Assembly: GCA_027493625.1 (NCBI GenBank)
Contig: JAOSKM010000002.1
Span: forward strand, 1,054,001-1,118,000
From: Planctomycetota bacterium
GTDB taxonomy: Bacteria > Planctomycetota > UBA8742 > UBA2392
Direction: 5' to 3'
Length of the DNA stretch: 64,000 nt
The translations under genes and the position numbers were made by a program. The notes beneath the pieces are model-generated. The model saw nothing but the letters and a program-made list of their open reading frames with translations. It was not told the origin of the DNA and did not search any database. Each line of letters opens with the position of its first letter. Position 1 is the stretch's first letter. Positions 18,198-26,623 of the stretch are shown in pieces.

Positions 18198-18395
18198 GCG
18201 AAACCGAAACCAAACCGGCCGAGACCGAAAACAAGCCCGCCGTGTCGGAAAGCGAAAAAAGCCGAGGCTACCATTCCGGAAGTCGCCGAGCAGAAGATGC
18301 CGCTCTGGATCAAGCTGATGTGGCTGGGCGCTATCATCTGGATCATCTGGTACGTGGTGATGGGCCTGCAGTCGTCGCCTGAGAAGTGGGCGTAG
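18194..18395 (+). CDS. Small single-helix protein resembling the CcoP membrane anchor (frameshifted)
   Basis: Starts at ATG 18194 in an ATGA overlap. The first frame reads an acidic, Lys/Glu/Thr-rich segment and then meets an A6 run (18255-18260); removing one A leads into IPEVAEQKMPLWIKLMWLGA and a clear transmembrane helix ending QSSPEKWA at 18395, about 66 residues in all. The helix and its preceding amphipathic segment resemble the N-terminal membrane anchor of CcoP. Since the diheme domain of CcoP is fused to CcoO here, this gene may encode the detached anchor. The indel is probably a sequencing error; the A6 run is in the wrong phase for -1 programmed slippage. Confidence 0.55.
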
Positions 18396-18411
18396 ACAAC
18401 GGCGGAAGCAC

Positions 18412-18440
18412 AACGGCCCCCGCCGAGGCGGGGGCCGTTT
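18412..18440. terminator. Bidirectional intrinsic terminator between convergent operons
   Basis: A near-perfect 13-bp stem (AACGGCCCCCGCC / GGCGGGGGCCGTT) ends in GTTT on the plus strand and has an AAC run on the other. It sits between the end of the cbb3 operon and the end of the minus-strand operon. Confidence 0.8.
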
Positions 18441-18449
18441 GCACTCCGG

Positions 18450-20675
18450 TTAGCGGCCGTAGCCGGCAAGGCACAGCACGTCGCCCAGCGAGGTCAGGCG
18501 CGTGAGCGTGTCGCTGCTCGAATCCCACATCCAGGCGTCGCCGATGGTGATCTGCGTTTCCGCCACGTACTTGTGCGTCACGAAGAAGCCGGTGTCGTTC
18601 TTTTCGTCCATCGCGATTGACTTCATCGAGTGGCCCGTAAGCTGCGGCCACAGGCGCACCACGCCCGCCTGCTTGGCCTCGCGGCTGGCGTACACCAGCG
18701 CCGGCGCGCCGAACCGGTTCTTGTCCAGCATGCTCTCGGCATCGGCGGTGCACAGCCATGCGCCGTTGCTGGTCCAGGCGCCCTCGGCCCAGTAGGCCAG
18801 CGTGGCGCCCGGAACCTCGGCCGCCCACAGGTGCTTGCCCTTGGTGTCGTAGAAGTGCACGGCGCCTTTGCCGCCGGACGAGTCGCGGCACATGGCGGCG
18901 TACTTGCCGTCGCGGCTCACCGAGAAGCCGCCGTACATCAGCTCCAGGGCGCCGAAGTCCACTTTTTCCCAGCTGTGCTTCGGGTAGCCGGCCTTGTAGC
19001 CCTGCGTCCAGGCCGAGGCGTTCAGCCACAGCGCGTCGCCCTGCCAGCAGGGGCGGTCGTAGCTGGTCTGCACGTGGCCCGGGTGGATGCGCACGTCGCC
19101 CAGGTCCTTGCCGGAGACCTCAAGCGTCATGTCAACCATGGTCGCGCCCGCGTACACCATCAGCGCGTCGCGCATCTTGCCGTTGCTGTAGTTGGGCAGG
19201 CGGCCGTGGATGTCCAGCAGCAGCGGCACTCCCACCGGCACGCCCTCGAGCTTGAAGGTGCCGTCCACGTTTACGATCGCGACGCAGGGCGTGTGGTCGA
19301 TGCGCACGGCGCCCGTAAAGCCGTCGTGCCGGTCGCGCCGGAACTGCGGGTCGTCGTCGGCCCAGATGATGCGGCCGGTGACGGTGCAGGTTTTCTCGGT
19401 CTTGATCGGCTGTGCAATGCCGTCGCACGTGGCCCACCAGGGGCTGACCTGGTTGAGCTTGCCGCTCTCGAGCTCGAGCACGAAGATGTCGCTGCTGCTG
19501 ATTGAGATGCCCGCATTCAGGTTCGAGGAGAACGCGATGCGCTTGCGGTCAGGCGACAGCGCCAGGGTGGCGATGGAGTTCGCGCCCGGCATCGCCAGCA
19601 CGGTCTTGACGATCTTCTTGCTCGCCGGGTCGAACACCTGGATGCGCGCGACCTTGCCGTTGTTGCGCGCGATCACGATGTGCGCGGGGTCAACGGCGCC
19701 GTGTTTGAAGGCCTGGATCGAATCCACGCTGTCCGGCCCTTCGCCGCCGTTGACGGCCGGCTTGTCGAACACGGACGCGTAGACGTACGAGTTGGCCTCA
19801 CTGAAGCTGGTTTCGGCCTTGATGGCGGTGCCGTTCAGCTTGCCTGTGGTGCTTCCGGTGCCTTTCCATTCGTAGGAGACCATGCGCCCCGCACCGACGT
19901 CAAAGCTGGCGCTGCCGCTGAGTTTCGCGCTGGACTTCAGGCGGGTGCTGGCGGCGTCGTCGAACTGGTTGGGGATGTCGCAGCTGAACTTGAGCGTGCC
20001 TTCCACCTTCAGGTCGGCCAATTTGCGGCCGTTCTCGTCGTTCTTCACGCCGCGCAGGGTGACGGTTACATCGGCCTCGTCCAGCTTGTCTTCGGGCCCC
20101 GACATCGCGATCAGCCCGAGGCGGTTGGCGGGCGCCTTCCAGCTTTCGCCGACTTTCACTTCACGGCCGGGCAGCAGGTCGGCGTCGAGGTCGAGCTGCG
20201 CCCACGCCCGGTCGCGATCACCGATGGCTCCGTAGTTCTCGTGTGTGACTTCGCGGGTGTTGTCGGCCTTGACCTTCATGATGAAGCTGTGGTTGCGCTT
20301 CCACTCTTCGATGGGCGTGGACATTTTCTCCGGGCCGTTGCCGTAGTCGTAGGTGCGCGTCTCGGTGCCGACGATGTCGCGGTAGCTGCGCCAGACTTCG
20401 CTGACGCGCCCGCCGTCCATGGCGCTGACCCACTCGTGGATGATGCTGGTGCGCTGGATGGCCAGGTCGCTCTTGCTGGGGAAATCGTCCGGGTTCATGG
20501 TGATGTCGGCCGTGGAGGCGCGTTCCGCCCGCACCATGCGCACGGTGCCGACTTCGAGTTTCTCTTTCAGCAGGAAGGTCTGTTCCTGCGCGATGACTTG
20601 CGCGGGTTGCCGCGCCGCGCCGATCGCCAGCGCGACGATCAACGCCGCTGCCCCCAGTACCGTCACTTTCCGCAT
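18450..20675 (-). CDS. Exported protein with beta-propeller-like region, unknown function
   Basis: 741 residues starting at ATG 20675 with AGGAG 7 bases upstream. The N-terminus is a signal peptide (MRKVTVLGAAALIVALAIGA). The N-terminal third is beta-rich and resembles uncharacterised exported domains; the centre has PD40/WD40-like blades (ATLALSPDRKRIAFSSN, DIFVLELESGKLNQVSPW), then a carboxypeptidase-regulatory-like beta sandwich (VTGRIIWADDD to VDMTLEVSGKDLGDVRIHPG), and more blades (GGFSVSRDGKYAAMC). Last gene of a four-gene minus-strand operon beginning with a GT39 transferase; 10 bases after the phosphatase gene. No catalytic motif is recognised. Confidence 0.7.
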   Translation of the reverse strand: MRKVTVLGAAALIVALAIGAARQPAQVIAQEQTFLLKEKLEVGTVRMVRAERASTADITMNPDDFPSKSDLAIQRTSIIHEWVSAMDGGRVSEVWRSYRDIVGTETRTYDYGNGPEKMSTPIEEWKRNHSFIMKVKADNTREVTHENYGAIGDRDRAWAQLDLDADLLPGREVKVGESWKAPANRLGLIAMSGPEDKLDEADVTVTLRGVKNDENGRKLADLKVEGTLKFSCDIPNQFDDAASTRLKSSAKLSGSASFDVGAGRMVSYEWKGTGSTTGKLNGTAIKAETSFSEANSYVYASVFDKPAVNGGEGPDSVDSIQAFKHGAVDPAHIVIARNNGKVARIQVFDPASKKIVKTVLAMPGANSIATLALSPDRKRIAFSSNLNAGISISSSDIFVLELESGKLNQVSPWWATCDGIAQPIKTEKTCTVTGRIIWADDDPQFRRDRHDGFTGAVRIDHTPCVAIVNVDGTFKLEGVPVGVPLLLDIHGRLPNYSNGKMRDALMVYAGATMVDMTLEVSGKDLGDVRIHPGHVQTSYDRPCWQGDALWLNASAWTQGYKAGYPKHSWEKVDFGALELMYGGFSVSRDGKYAAMCRDSSGGKGAVHFYDTKGKHLWAAEVPGATLAYWAEGAWTSNGAWLCTADAESMLDKNRFGAPALVYASREAKQAGVVRLWPQLTGHSMKSIAMDEKNDTGFFVTHKYVAETQITIGDAWMWDSSSDTLTRLTSLGDVLCLAGYGR

Positions 20676-20685
20676 GCCTGTTCTC

Positions 20686-21951
20686 CTACCGCTTGCGCGG
20701 CTTCACCGTGTGAGCGTCGTAAACTTTGCCCTTGTCCGTGATCGACTCCACCAGCAGCGAGTCTTTCTTCACCGTCAGCTTCTGCACGTGCAGCGTGGAT
20801 GCCGCAACACCGCCCTTGAAGTACCAGCGGTCGTCTTTGGGCGTGCGCTGCTTCACGCCCAGGCCGCCTTCGCCGATGTACACCACGCCGTCGTCGGCCT
20901 GCTTGCCGCCGCGGATCGCGCAGGTGCGCTTCAGGGTGTGGCCGTCGCTTTCGAAGGCGATGTCCAGGTTGTACTTCTCGAACAGCGGCACCCAGTGCTC
21001 CAGCGCGCTGCCGGGGCTTTTCACGGCCGGGTAGGCCGGGCGGTGATAGTTGGCGAGCTGCCAGCGCGTCTTCCCGTTCTCGTGCAGCACGGTTTCCAGG
21101 AAGTCGGCCTGGTTGCCGCCGGCGCTGATGTTGCTGTTGAGCGTGACCAGCAGGAACTGCTCGCCGATCAGCGTGCGATAAAAGTTCCCGTCCTTCCTGC
21201 CGGGCGTGTTGAAGACTTCGTCGTACAGGGGCCCCTCGGCTTCGTGGTTTCCGCGCGCCGGAATCAACGGCAGCATGCGGTTCGCGGCCGTGACGGTCAG
21301 CTCGTGGTCGGTCAGCCACTCGAGCCAGTCTTCCATTTCTTCGCCGTCGGCCACGTAGTCGCCGCCGTGGGCGAGCGCGATGATCTCGGGGTCTTCCTCG
21401 AACAGCGCGCGCATGCGGCGGTTCATGGTGCGGCGCGCGTCGCGGTCTGAGCGCGAGTCGCCGCCGTACAGCAGCTTGAACTCCGCGTCGCCCTCGGGAG
21501 CGGTGATGAAGTGAAACTCGCGCGAGGCCGCGCCGTCGCTCACCATCACGAACCAGTAGGTGGTCGCCGGCTTCAGTTCGCTGAGCTCGGCGTGGTTGTA
21601 CCAGAGCTTGAAGTCCTTGTCGGAGTAACGCCCGCTGCTTGCTGTCGCCGTGTGCGCGTACTTGGCCAGCTCGCCGTTGCGGGGCTGGGTGTCGTACAGC
21701 ACGCTGCTTTTCTCGGGTTCGGCGGCGGTGGTCCAGCTTACCGTTGCGGCGTGGGCGGGATCTTCCTCCCAGGTCAGACGCCACTGGGCGGGCGTGGCGC
21801 CCTCGAGTTTCGTGCCGGTGTAGCTGCCGTCCGGGTTGCGGTCGGCGGCGCCCAGGCCCGGCGGTGCGGAAACAGCGCCGATCACCACGGCCAGGCTCAC
21901 GACCAGGCCGGCGATCAGCAGCGCGGCGCGATGGTTATTCAGTCGTTTCAT
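20686..21951 (-). CDS. Exported purple acid phosphatase-like metallophosphoesterase
   Basis: About 421 residues. An N-terminal hydrophobic helix (about 9-29) serves as signal peptide or anchor, then a fibronectin-III-like domain (about 55-150) as in purple acid phosphatases, then the metallophosphatase fold. Metal-binding motifs seen: GGDSRSD, HGGDYVADG, ARGNHEAEG, NYHRPAYP and SDGHTLKR; the last replaces the usual GHxH, so the final metal ligand set is atypical. ATG 21951 is chosen: its 17-base overlap with the upstream gene suggests coupling, while a farther start at 22014 would give a poor, Cys-containing N-terminus. Substrate (phosphomono- or diester) cannot be told. Confidence 0.78.
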   Translation of the reverse strand: MKRLNNHRAALLIAGLVVSLAVVIGAVSAPPGLGAADRNPDGSYTGTKLEGATPAQWRLTWEEDPAHAATVSWTTAAEPEKSSVLYDTQPRNGELAKYAHTATASSGRYSDKDFKLWYNHAELSELKPATTYWFVMVSDGAASREFHFITAPEGDAEFKLLYGGDSRSDRDARRTMNRRMRALFEEDPEIIALAHGGDYVADGEEMEDWLEWLTDHELTVTAANRMLPLIPARGNHEAEGPLYDEVFNTPGRKDGNFYRTLIGEQFLLVTLNSNISAGGNQADFLETVLHENGKTRWQLANYHRPAYPAVKSPGSALEHWVPLFEKYNLDIAFESDGHTLKRTCAIRGGKQADDGVVYIGEGGLGVKQRTPKDDRWYFKGGVAASTLHVQKLTVKKDSLLVESITDKGKVYDAHTVKPRKR

Positions 21952-22720
21952 GCTCGGTTTCCGTTGCCGGTTTGACGGCCCACAGCAGGCAGAGTGTAAG
22001 TGGGACTGCGGCATTCGTCACGCGGATTAGGGTCTCCGGCCAGTTGGGCCAGCCGAGGTACACCATACGCGCGGCGGCCGTGACCGCGCCCCAGAAGGCC
22101 ATCCAGGCCGCCACGGGCCACAGCCTGCGCGGCAGTAGGATCGCCAGCGCGGCAGCGACGTCCAGCACGCCGATGCTGACCAGCATGGCGGAGGCCGTGG
22201 ATTCGGCCAGGTCGTGCGAAAGCAGCTTGGCCGAGGCGTCGATAAGGTAGTCGATGAACTGCGCGTGAAGCAGCAGCGCTTCCACACCATGGCACAGGAA
22301 AGTGGCTGCGATGCCGCCGCGCAGCAGCCACTCCGCCAGCCGCCGGTTGCGCGGCGCAGGCGGCAGGCTCAGCGCGGCCAGCGCCAGCGGCGCGGTGTAG
22401 CGCGCGGCGTGGGCGCCCGGCGTCAGCCAGGGATACCAGGGCTCAACCATGCTGGAGGCGAACGCGCTGAACAGCAGCCAGGCCGCGATCAGCTTCAGCA
22501 CCGGCCAGGCCTTGCCCCAGAACACGAAGGGCAGGCAGGCCAGCAGCCCGAACGCGGCCGCATGCTCGACGCGCAGTGCGGCGGCCTCGCTCCAGTCCAG
22601 GTTCAACCACAGCCAGGACAGCACGGGTCCGCCGTACAGCAGCATCTGGGCCGCAGCGCCGACACAGGTAAGCGCAACGGCAACGCGCAGGATGGTCTTA
22701 GCGGCGGTGCTGGAGGACAT
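21935..22720 (-). CDS. Multi-pass membrane protein, DoxX-like
   Basis: 261 residues with about seven hydrophobic segments. The second half (FLCHGVEALLLHAQFIDYLI, then SIGVLDVAAALAILLPRRLW) follows the DoxX/DoxD-like pattern of a His-Gly motif in a membrane helix and a later GxxDxxxA motif. Molecular function unknown. It overlaps the GT39 gene by 23 bases and the phosphatase gene by 17 bases, so the three are translated together. Confidence 0.65.
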   Translation of the reverse strand: MSSSTAAKTILRVAVALTCVGAAAQMLLYGGPVLSWLWLNLDWSEAAALRVEHAAAFGLLACLPFVFWGKAWPVLKLIAAWLLFSAFASSMVEPWYPWLTPGAHAARYTAPLALAALSLPPAPRNRRLAEWLLRGGIAATFLCHGVEALLLHAQFIDYLIDASAKLLSHDLAESTASAMLVSIGVLDVAAALAILLPRRLWPVAAWMAFWGAVTAAARMVYLGWPNWPETLIRVTNAAVPLTLCLLWAVKPATETEHETTE

Positions 22721-24392
22721 ATTCCTTGTTATTGAACTCGGCAGCGGCGCGCTGGTGGAAGTCGGCTCGGAAGTCTTCCGGCAGCTTGTCCCAGTCCTTG
22801 CGCAGGCTGACCACCCACAACGGCCCGCGCAGGGCCATCAGCTTGCGGTGCTCTTCGGCTTCGTCAGGGTCGTTGATCAACTCCGTGCGCTGCACATCGC
22901 AGTAGTAGTTAACGATGCCGTCCTTCTGCGGGCCCAGGATCACCAGCGGCTCATCGCGGTTCCATTCGCGATTGACCGACTTGCCAAACGTGGCCGCGCT
23001 GCGCTGCGGATCCAGGGCCGGGATCACGCTCAGGTGAATCGCCGCGTGAAAGATGCCGATCAGCGGCACCAGCATCATCAGCACACCGAGCTGCAGGTTG
23101 CCGCGCCGGGCCAACACCACCAGCACCGCGCCCCAGAATGTCGCGGACACGCCGGCGCCGATCAACACGATGCGCCCGACGAAGTTGACGCCCAGCGCGA
23201 CCTCGGCGACTGCGCCCGGCAGAACCTCCAGCGCGCTTTCCGGAAGCAAACTCAACGCCAGCCCCGCCAGCGTCAACAGCGCGCCGGCAAATGGCGCCAG
23301 CCAGGCGATCACGTTCACCGGCCAGGCGTACCAGCGGCGTTCGGCCACAGCCTGCATGCGCGCGATGCCCCAGGCGATGCCCAAGGCAAGCGGCGGAAAC
23401 AGCGGCAGCACGTAACCGGAGCGCTTGCCCGAGATGATCGAGAAAAACACGAAGATCGCGGCCGCCCATGCCAGGCAGCCCAGCGCCGCGCGCGCGGCCG
23501 GGGCGTTGCGCATCTTCCAGGCCGCGCGCAGGCCGCCGGGCAGGAAAATGATCCAGGGCAGCGCAACCGGCAGCACTACGCCCAGGAAGAACCAGGGCGG
23601 CTGCGCATGGTGGAACGACTCCACGGCGCGCCCGGCCGACTGCTTGATCAGCAATCGCTCCAGGTACCAGTCGCCGGCCTGCAAGCTGGCGAGCCACAGC
23701 CACAGCAGTGTGAACGCGCCGCCAACCAGCGCGCCGATCACGATGGCGCTGAAACTCACGCCGCGGCGGCCTTTCCAGCTGAGGCCGAGCGCGAGAGCAC
23801 CCATGGCCGGAATCGCCAGCGCCACGGGCCCCTTCACCACGCAGCCGTAGCCCAACGCGCCCACGGTGGCCAATATCCAGCCCACCCGCGCGCGCCAGTT
23901 TTCGGCCAGGGCCGCGTGCAGGGCGGTGACCACGCCGAGCGTGGTCCATACATAGAGGAAGGAATCGATCAGGCTGCGCGTGCCGCGGTCGAGGATGAAG
24001 ATGAACGTCCAGAAAATCCCCGCGCCCAGCCAGCCGATCGGGCGCGAGCCGAACAGCAGCCGCGCCAGGTGCACCAGCAGCAGGCCGGTGAACAGCGCCG
24101 CCAGCGCCGACACGATGCGCGCCGCCACCAGGTAGCTGGCGCCCGTGGCGTAGTGCACGGCGATAATCGCCCAGGAATAGCCCGGCGGCTTCTCGCCGTA
24201 GACGTCGCCGTTCAGGCGCGGCACCAGCCAGTCGCCGTATTCGCCCATCTGGCGCGCGGCCTCAACATAGCGCAGGTCGTCCACGTGCCAGGGCCCGCGC
24301 GAAAACCAGGCCGGCACGAACAACAGCACGAACGCGGCCAGCATGATCCATGCAAGCTGACGGTCTGCGCGGTTGGCGGGTGCCGGGTCCAT
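22698..24392 (-). CDS. GT39-family (ArnT/PMT-like) membrane glycosyltransferase
   Basis: About 564 residues with some eleven transmembrane helices. The first periplasmic loop carries the ArnT-type acidic motif (WHVDDLRYVEAA) and the EKPPGYSW signature typical of the family, so it probably transfers a sugar from a polyprenyl phosphate donor to lipid A or another envelope acceptor. ATG 24392 is chosen since TTGTGG-N16-TATCGT lies immediately upstream; GTG 24413 is possible. First gene of a minus-strand operon and divergent from the LAB_N and GT2 genes, which fits a joint role in glycolipid modification. Confidence 0.82.
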   Translation of the reverse strand: MDPAPANRADRQLAWIMLAAFVLLFVPAWFSRGPWHVDDLRYVEAARQMGEYGDWLVPRLNGDVYGEKPPGYSWAIIAVHYATGASYLVAARIVSALAALFTGLLLVHLARLLFGSRPIGWLGAGIFWTFIFILDRGTRSLIDSFLYVWTTLGVVTALHAALAENWRARVGWILATVGALGYGCVVKGPVALAIPAMGALALGLSWKGRRGVSFSAIVIGALVGGAFTLLWLWLASLQAGDWYLERLLIKQSAGRAVESFHHAQPPWFFLGVVLPVALPWIIFLPGGLRAAWKMRNAPAARAALGCLAWAAAIFVFFSIISGKRSGYVLPLFPPLALGIAWGIARMQAVAERRWYAWPVNVIAWLAPFAGALLTLAGLALSLLPESALEVLPGAVAEVALGVNFVGRIVLIGAGVSATFWGAVLVVLARRGNLQLGVLMMLVPLIGIFHAAIHLSVIPALDPQRSAATFGKSVNREWNRDEPLVILGPQKDGIVNYYCDVQRTELINDPDEAEEHRKLMALRGPLWVVSLRKDWDKLPEDFRADFHQRAAAEFNNKEYVLQHRR

Positions 24393-24398
24393 GGGAAA

Positions 24399-24426
24399 AC
24401 GATAGCTTTGCACATCGGTTCCACAA
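24399..24426 (-). promoter_or_regulatory. Promoter of the GT39 operon, predicted leaderless
   Basis: On the minus strand TTGTGG (24426-24421), a 16-base spacer and TATCGT (24404-24399), with only 6 bases to ATG 24392 and no Shine-Dalgarno sequence. Confidence 0.4.
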
Positions 24427-24451
24427 CGCGGCCGATTGCGGCCGGGGCCGT

Positions 24452-25255
24452 ATGCTGGTTAGCTTCAGGTTTTCCGCCGGACCGCCCGTGCCGCATACTC
24501 TGCTGACCTTTGACCCGTTCAGCGCCAAGACGATCTTCTCGGCGATCGGCTTTGCCGGGCAGGGTTTGTTCACCGCGCGCATGCTGGTGCAGTGGTACGC
24601 CAGCGAGAAGGCCAAGGCCAGCGTGGTGCCGAAGAGCTTCTGGTGGCTCTCGGTGTTCGGCACGCTGATGCTGCTGGTGTACGCCTGGTTCACGCGCGAC
24701 CTGATTTTCCTGATCGGCCCGACGCTCAACCTGTTCCTGTACGTCCGCAACCTGATGATCGCGGGCCGAGGCCGCAAGCTGGGCAACGTGCTGATCCCGC
24801 TGGCGGCCGTGATGGTGCTCAGCGGCGGCGTCGCGGCCTACCTTACGGCCGAAGAGAAAGACATCATCGCGCTGGATGCCTCGCCGCTGTGGCTGGTGGT
24901 GGGCTTCACGGGCACGGCGCTGTGGACGCTGCGCTTTCCGGTGCAGTGGATCATCAGCGAGCGCCTGGGGCGCAGCGTGCTTCCGCCGGTGTTCTGGTGG
25001 ATGAGCCTGATCGGCGCCGGCCTGCTGACGGCCTATGCAGCGTACAAGCCGGACGCGGTGTTCGTGCTGGCCTACGTGCTGAACCCGATCCCGGCCGTGC
25101 GCAACCTGATGCTGATCTACCGCAAGCCCAAGCCCGCGGCGGAATCTGCCGATAGCGTAGAGGCGGGCATTGAGAAGCCTGCTCTTATTGAAGACGAAGT
25201 ATCGACAGGGTCGTTGCCTGCGGAGCAGGCACACAAGGTTAGCCCCCAGCGTTAG
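24452..25255 (+). CDS. Membrane protein with two LAB_N (lipid A disaccharide synthase N-terminal) domains
   Basis: About 267 residues from ATG 24452; GTG 24488 is an alternative. Two tandem copies of the short LAB_N membrane module are visible: GFAGQGLFTARMLVQWYASE with FWWLSVFGTLMLLVYA, and GFTGTALWTLRFPVQWIISE with FWWMSLIGAGLLTAYA. This domain, found at the N-terminus of some LpxB proteins, often occurs alone beside a dolichol-phosphate mannose synthase-like GT2 and an ArnT-like transferase, as here. A role in presenting or flipping a polyprenyl-linked sugar is inference. The last codons (KVSPQR) lie inside a palindromic repeat, so the native C-terminus may have been altered. Confidence 0.8.
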   Translation: MLVSFRFSAGPPVPHTLLTFDPFSAKTIFSAIGFAGQGLFTARMLVQWYASEKAKASVVPKSFWWLSVFGTLMLLVYAWFTRDLIFLIGPTLNLFLYVRNLMIAGRGRKLGNVLIPLAAVMVLSGGVAAYLTAEEKDIIALDASPLWLVVGFTGTALWTLRFPVQWIISERLGRSVLPPVFWWMSLIGAGLLTAYAAYKPDAVFVLAYVLNPIPAVRNLMLIYRKPKPAAESADSVEAGIEKPALIEDEVSTGSLPAEQAHKVSPQR

Positions 25256-25392
25256 CTGGGGGTATACGAGCAAGACGGGGCGGAGCCGCGGAGCGGCGGC
25301 ACAAACGCCGCCCGGCTTGTGTCGCCGCTCCGCGGCTTGTAACGGTGGGACTACCAATACCCCGGGCTTACGCCCGGGGCTAACAGTTGTGA
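25214..25392. repeat. Cluster of short palindromes between the LAB_N and GT2 genes
   Basis: Hairpins include GCCTGCGGAGCAGGC (25216-25230), AGCCCCCAGC-GTTA-GCTGGGGGT (25241-25263) and CCCCGGGC-TTAC-GCCCGGGG (25362-25381), plus two GCCGCTCCGCGGC-like units. They read as REP-type sequences and one forms the end of the LAB_N reading frame. Confidence 0.6.
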
Positions 25393-25410
25393 CGGCGCTG
25401 CGCGCCTGGA

Positions 25411-26115
25411 ATGCGGATGGATAAGCCCGAGATCTCAGTCGTCATTCCCGTCTACAACGAGGTCGAGAACGTCGGCCCGCTGGCCGATGAAGTGAAGGCG
25501 GCCCTGGATGCGGCGGGCAAGACGTTCGAGCTGATCTACGTGGACGACGCCAGCACTGACGGCACGCCCGCGGCCTGCGAGAAAATCGGCTGGGTGCGCT
25601 GCATCGTGCACAAGCGCAACCTGGGCCAGAGCGCCGCCACCATCACCGGCATCCAGGCCGCGCAGGCGGACCTGATCGTGACCCTGGATGGCGACCGCCA
25701 GAACGACCCGGCCAGCATCCCGGATCTGCTGGCGGCGCTGAAGGACGCCGACGTCGCGCAGGGCATCCGCAAGAAGCGCAACGACAAGCTGAACCGCCGC
25801 ATCGCCAGCCGCACGGCCTACGTGATCCGCAACCTGTTTTTGCGCGACCGCATCAAGGACATCGGCTGCTCGCTGCGGGCGTTTCCCCGCAAGGCCGGGC
25901 TGATGCTGCCCCAGTTCAACGGCGTGCACCGGCTGATGCCCGCGATCTTCGTGTTCATGGGCCTGAAGGTGGCCCAGGTCCCCACGGAGCACCGAGCCCG
26001 AACGGCCGGCGTAAGCAAGTACGGCAACCTGAAACGCGGCGCGCGCGGCCTGCTGGATCTGATGGGCCTCTACTGGCTAAAGAAGCGCATCTACAAGTAC
26101 GACCGCGAGAGTTAG
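25411..26115 (+). CDS. GT2-family polyprenyl-phosphate glycosyltransferase (DPM1/ArnC-like)
   Basis: 234 residues, soluble, GT-A fold: ISVVIPVYNE at the N-terminus, the nucleotide-binding YVDDASTDGT, the catalytic metal-binding TLDGDRQNDP and CSLRAFPRKAG in the acceptor region. It lacks the C-terminal transmembrane pair of ArnC. It should load a sugar from a nucleotide donor onto undecaprenyl phosphate for use by the neighbouring GT39 enzyme. ATG 25411 or ATG 25417 could be the start. Placed right after the LAB_N gene. Confidence 0.85.
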   Translation: MRMDKPEISVVIPVYNEVENVGPLADEVKAALDAAGKTFELIYVDDASTDGTPAACEKIGWVRCIVHKRNLGQSAATITGIQAAQADLIVTLDGDRQNDPASIPDLLAALKDADVAQGIRKKRNDKLNRRIASRTAYVIRNLFLRDRIKDIGCSLRAFPRKAGLMLPQFNGVHRLMPAIFVFMGLKVAQVPTEHRARTAGVSKYGNLKRGARGLLDLMGLYWLKKRIYKYDRES

Positions 26116-26174
26116 CCGTGGCATTGGCGAGTCGCCGAATGCCGCGAGGTTGAGCAGTACAATCACCGCTCTGC

Positions 26175-26427
26175 TTTCTGGCGCGGAGCGCCATCACAGT
26201 GGAAGCCCCCAGCGAACGCCTCCGGCGTTTGCTGGGGGTAATCGGTGAAAAAAGTTCACAGGCGCGGAGCGCCGGCACAACGGCCGCTTGCGGCCGATCG
26301 GTTCTCGCGGCAAGCGCCACGAGTGTGTCGGCGCATCCGCGCCTCACAATGCGTGGTGCGACCATACCCCCACCGAATGCTCCGCATTCGGTGGGGGCTT
26401 CCACTGTGACAGCGCTCCGCGCCAGAA
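26175..26427. repeat. REPIN-like inverted element (about 250 bp)
   Basis: Two arms of about 38 bases in inverted orientation: TTTCTGGCGCGGAGCG...CACAGTGGAAGCCCCC at 26175-26211 and its near-exact complement at 26390-26427. Each arm carries an inner hairpin (CCCCCAGCGAACGC...GCGTTTGCTGGGGG and CCCCCACCGAATG...CATTCGGTGGGGG). It fills most of the 508-base gap after the GT2 gene. A further inverted pair (GGGCGCCTCGCCC / GGGCGAGGCGCCC) lies at about 26468-26545. No gene is seen here. Confidence 0.65.
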
Positions 26428-26563
26428 AAACTAAAGCGATGACGGTTCCGCCTAACCCCGCAGTATTGGGCGCCTCGCCCATCCGTCGGCGCGCAAGCGC
26501 GCCGGCACTGCCGGGCAAAGGTCCAGCAGACACGGGCGAGGCGCCCGTGCCACCCTTAACGCG

Positions 26564-26592
26564 AAGGCCCACCCGTTGCCGGGTGGGCCTTG
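26564..26592. terminator. Hairpin terminator downstream of the DEAD-box gene
   Basis: Perfect 11-bp stem AAGGCCCACCC / GGGTGGGCCTT with a GTTGCC-type loop, 32 bases past the helicase stop. Reading on the minus strand it is followed by CGC rather than a U-run, so strength is uncertain; on the plus strand it ends GCCTTGTGTGTTGT. Confidence 0.55.
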
Positions 26593-26623
26593 TGTGTTGT
26601 GCGGGCGAGAATGCCCGCGTGCC

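Noticed and set aside
18255-18260. Programmed -1 frameshift at an AAAAAAG sequence in the small cbb3 gene
   Set aside because: The zero frame reads GAA AAA AGC, so the heptamer is in the wrong phase, and the downstream frame needs a +1 shift; a one-base indel is simpler.
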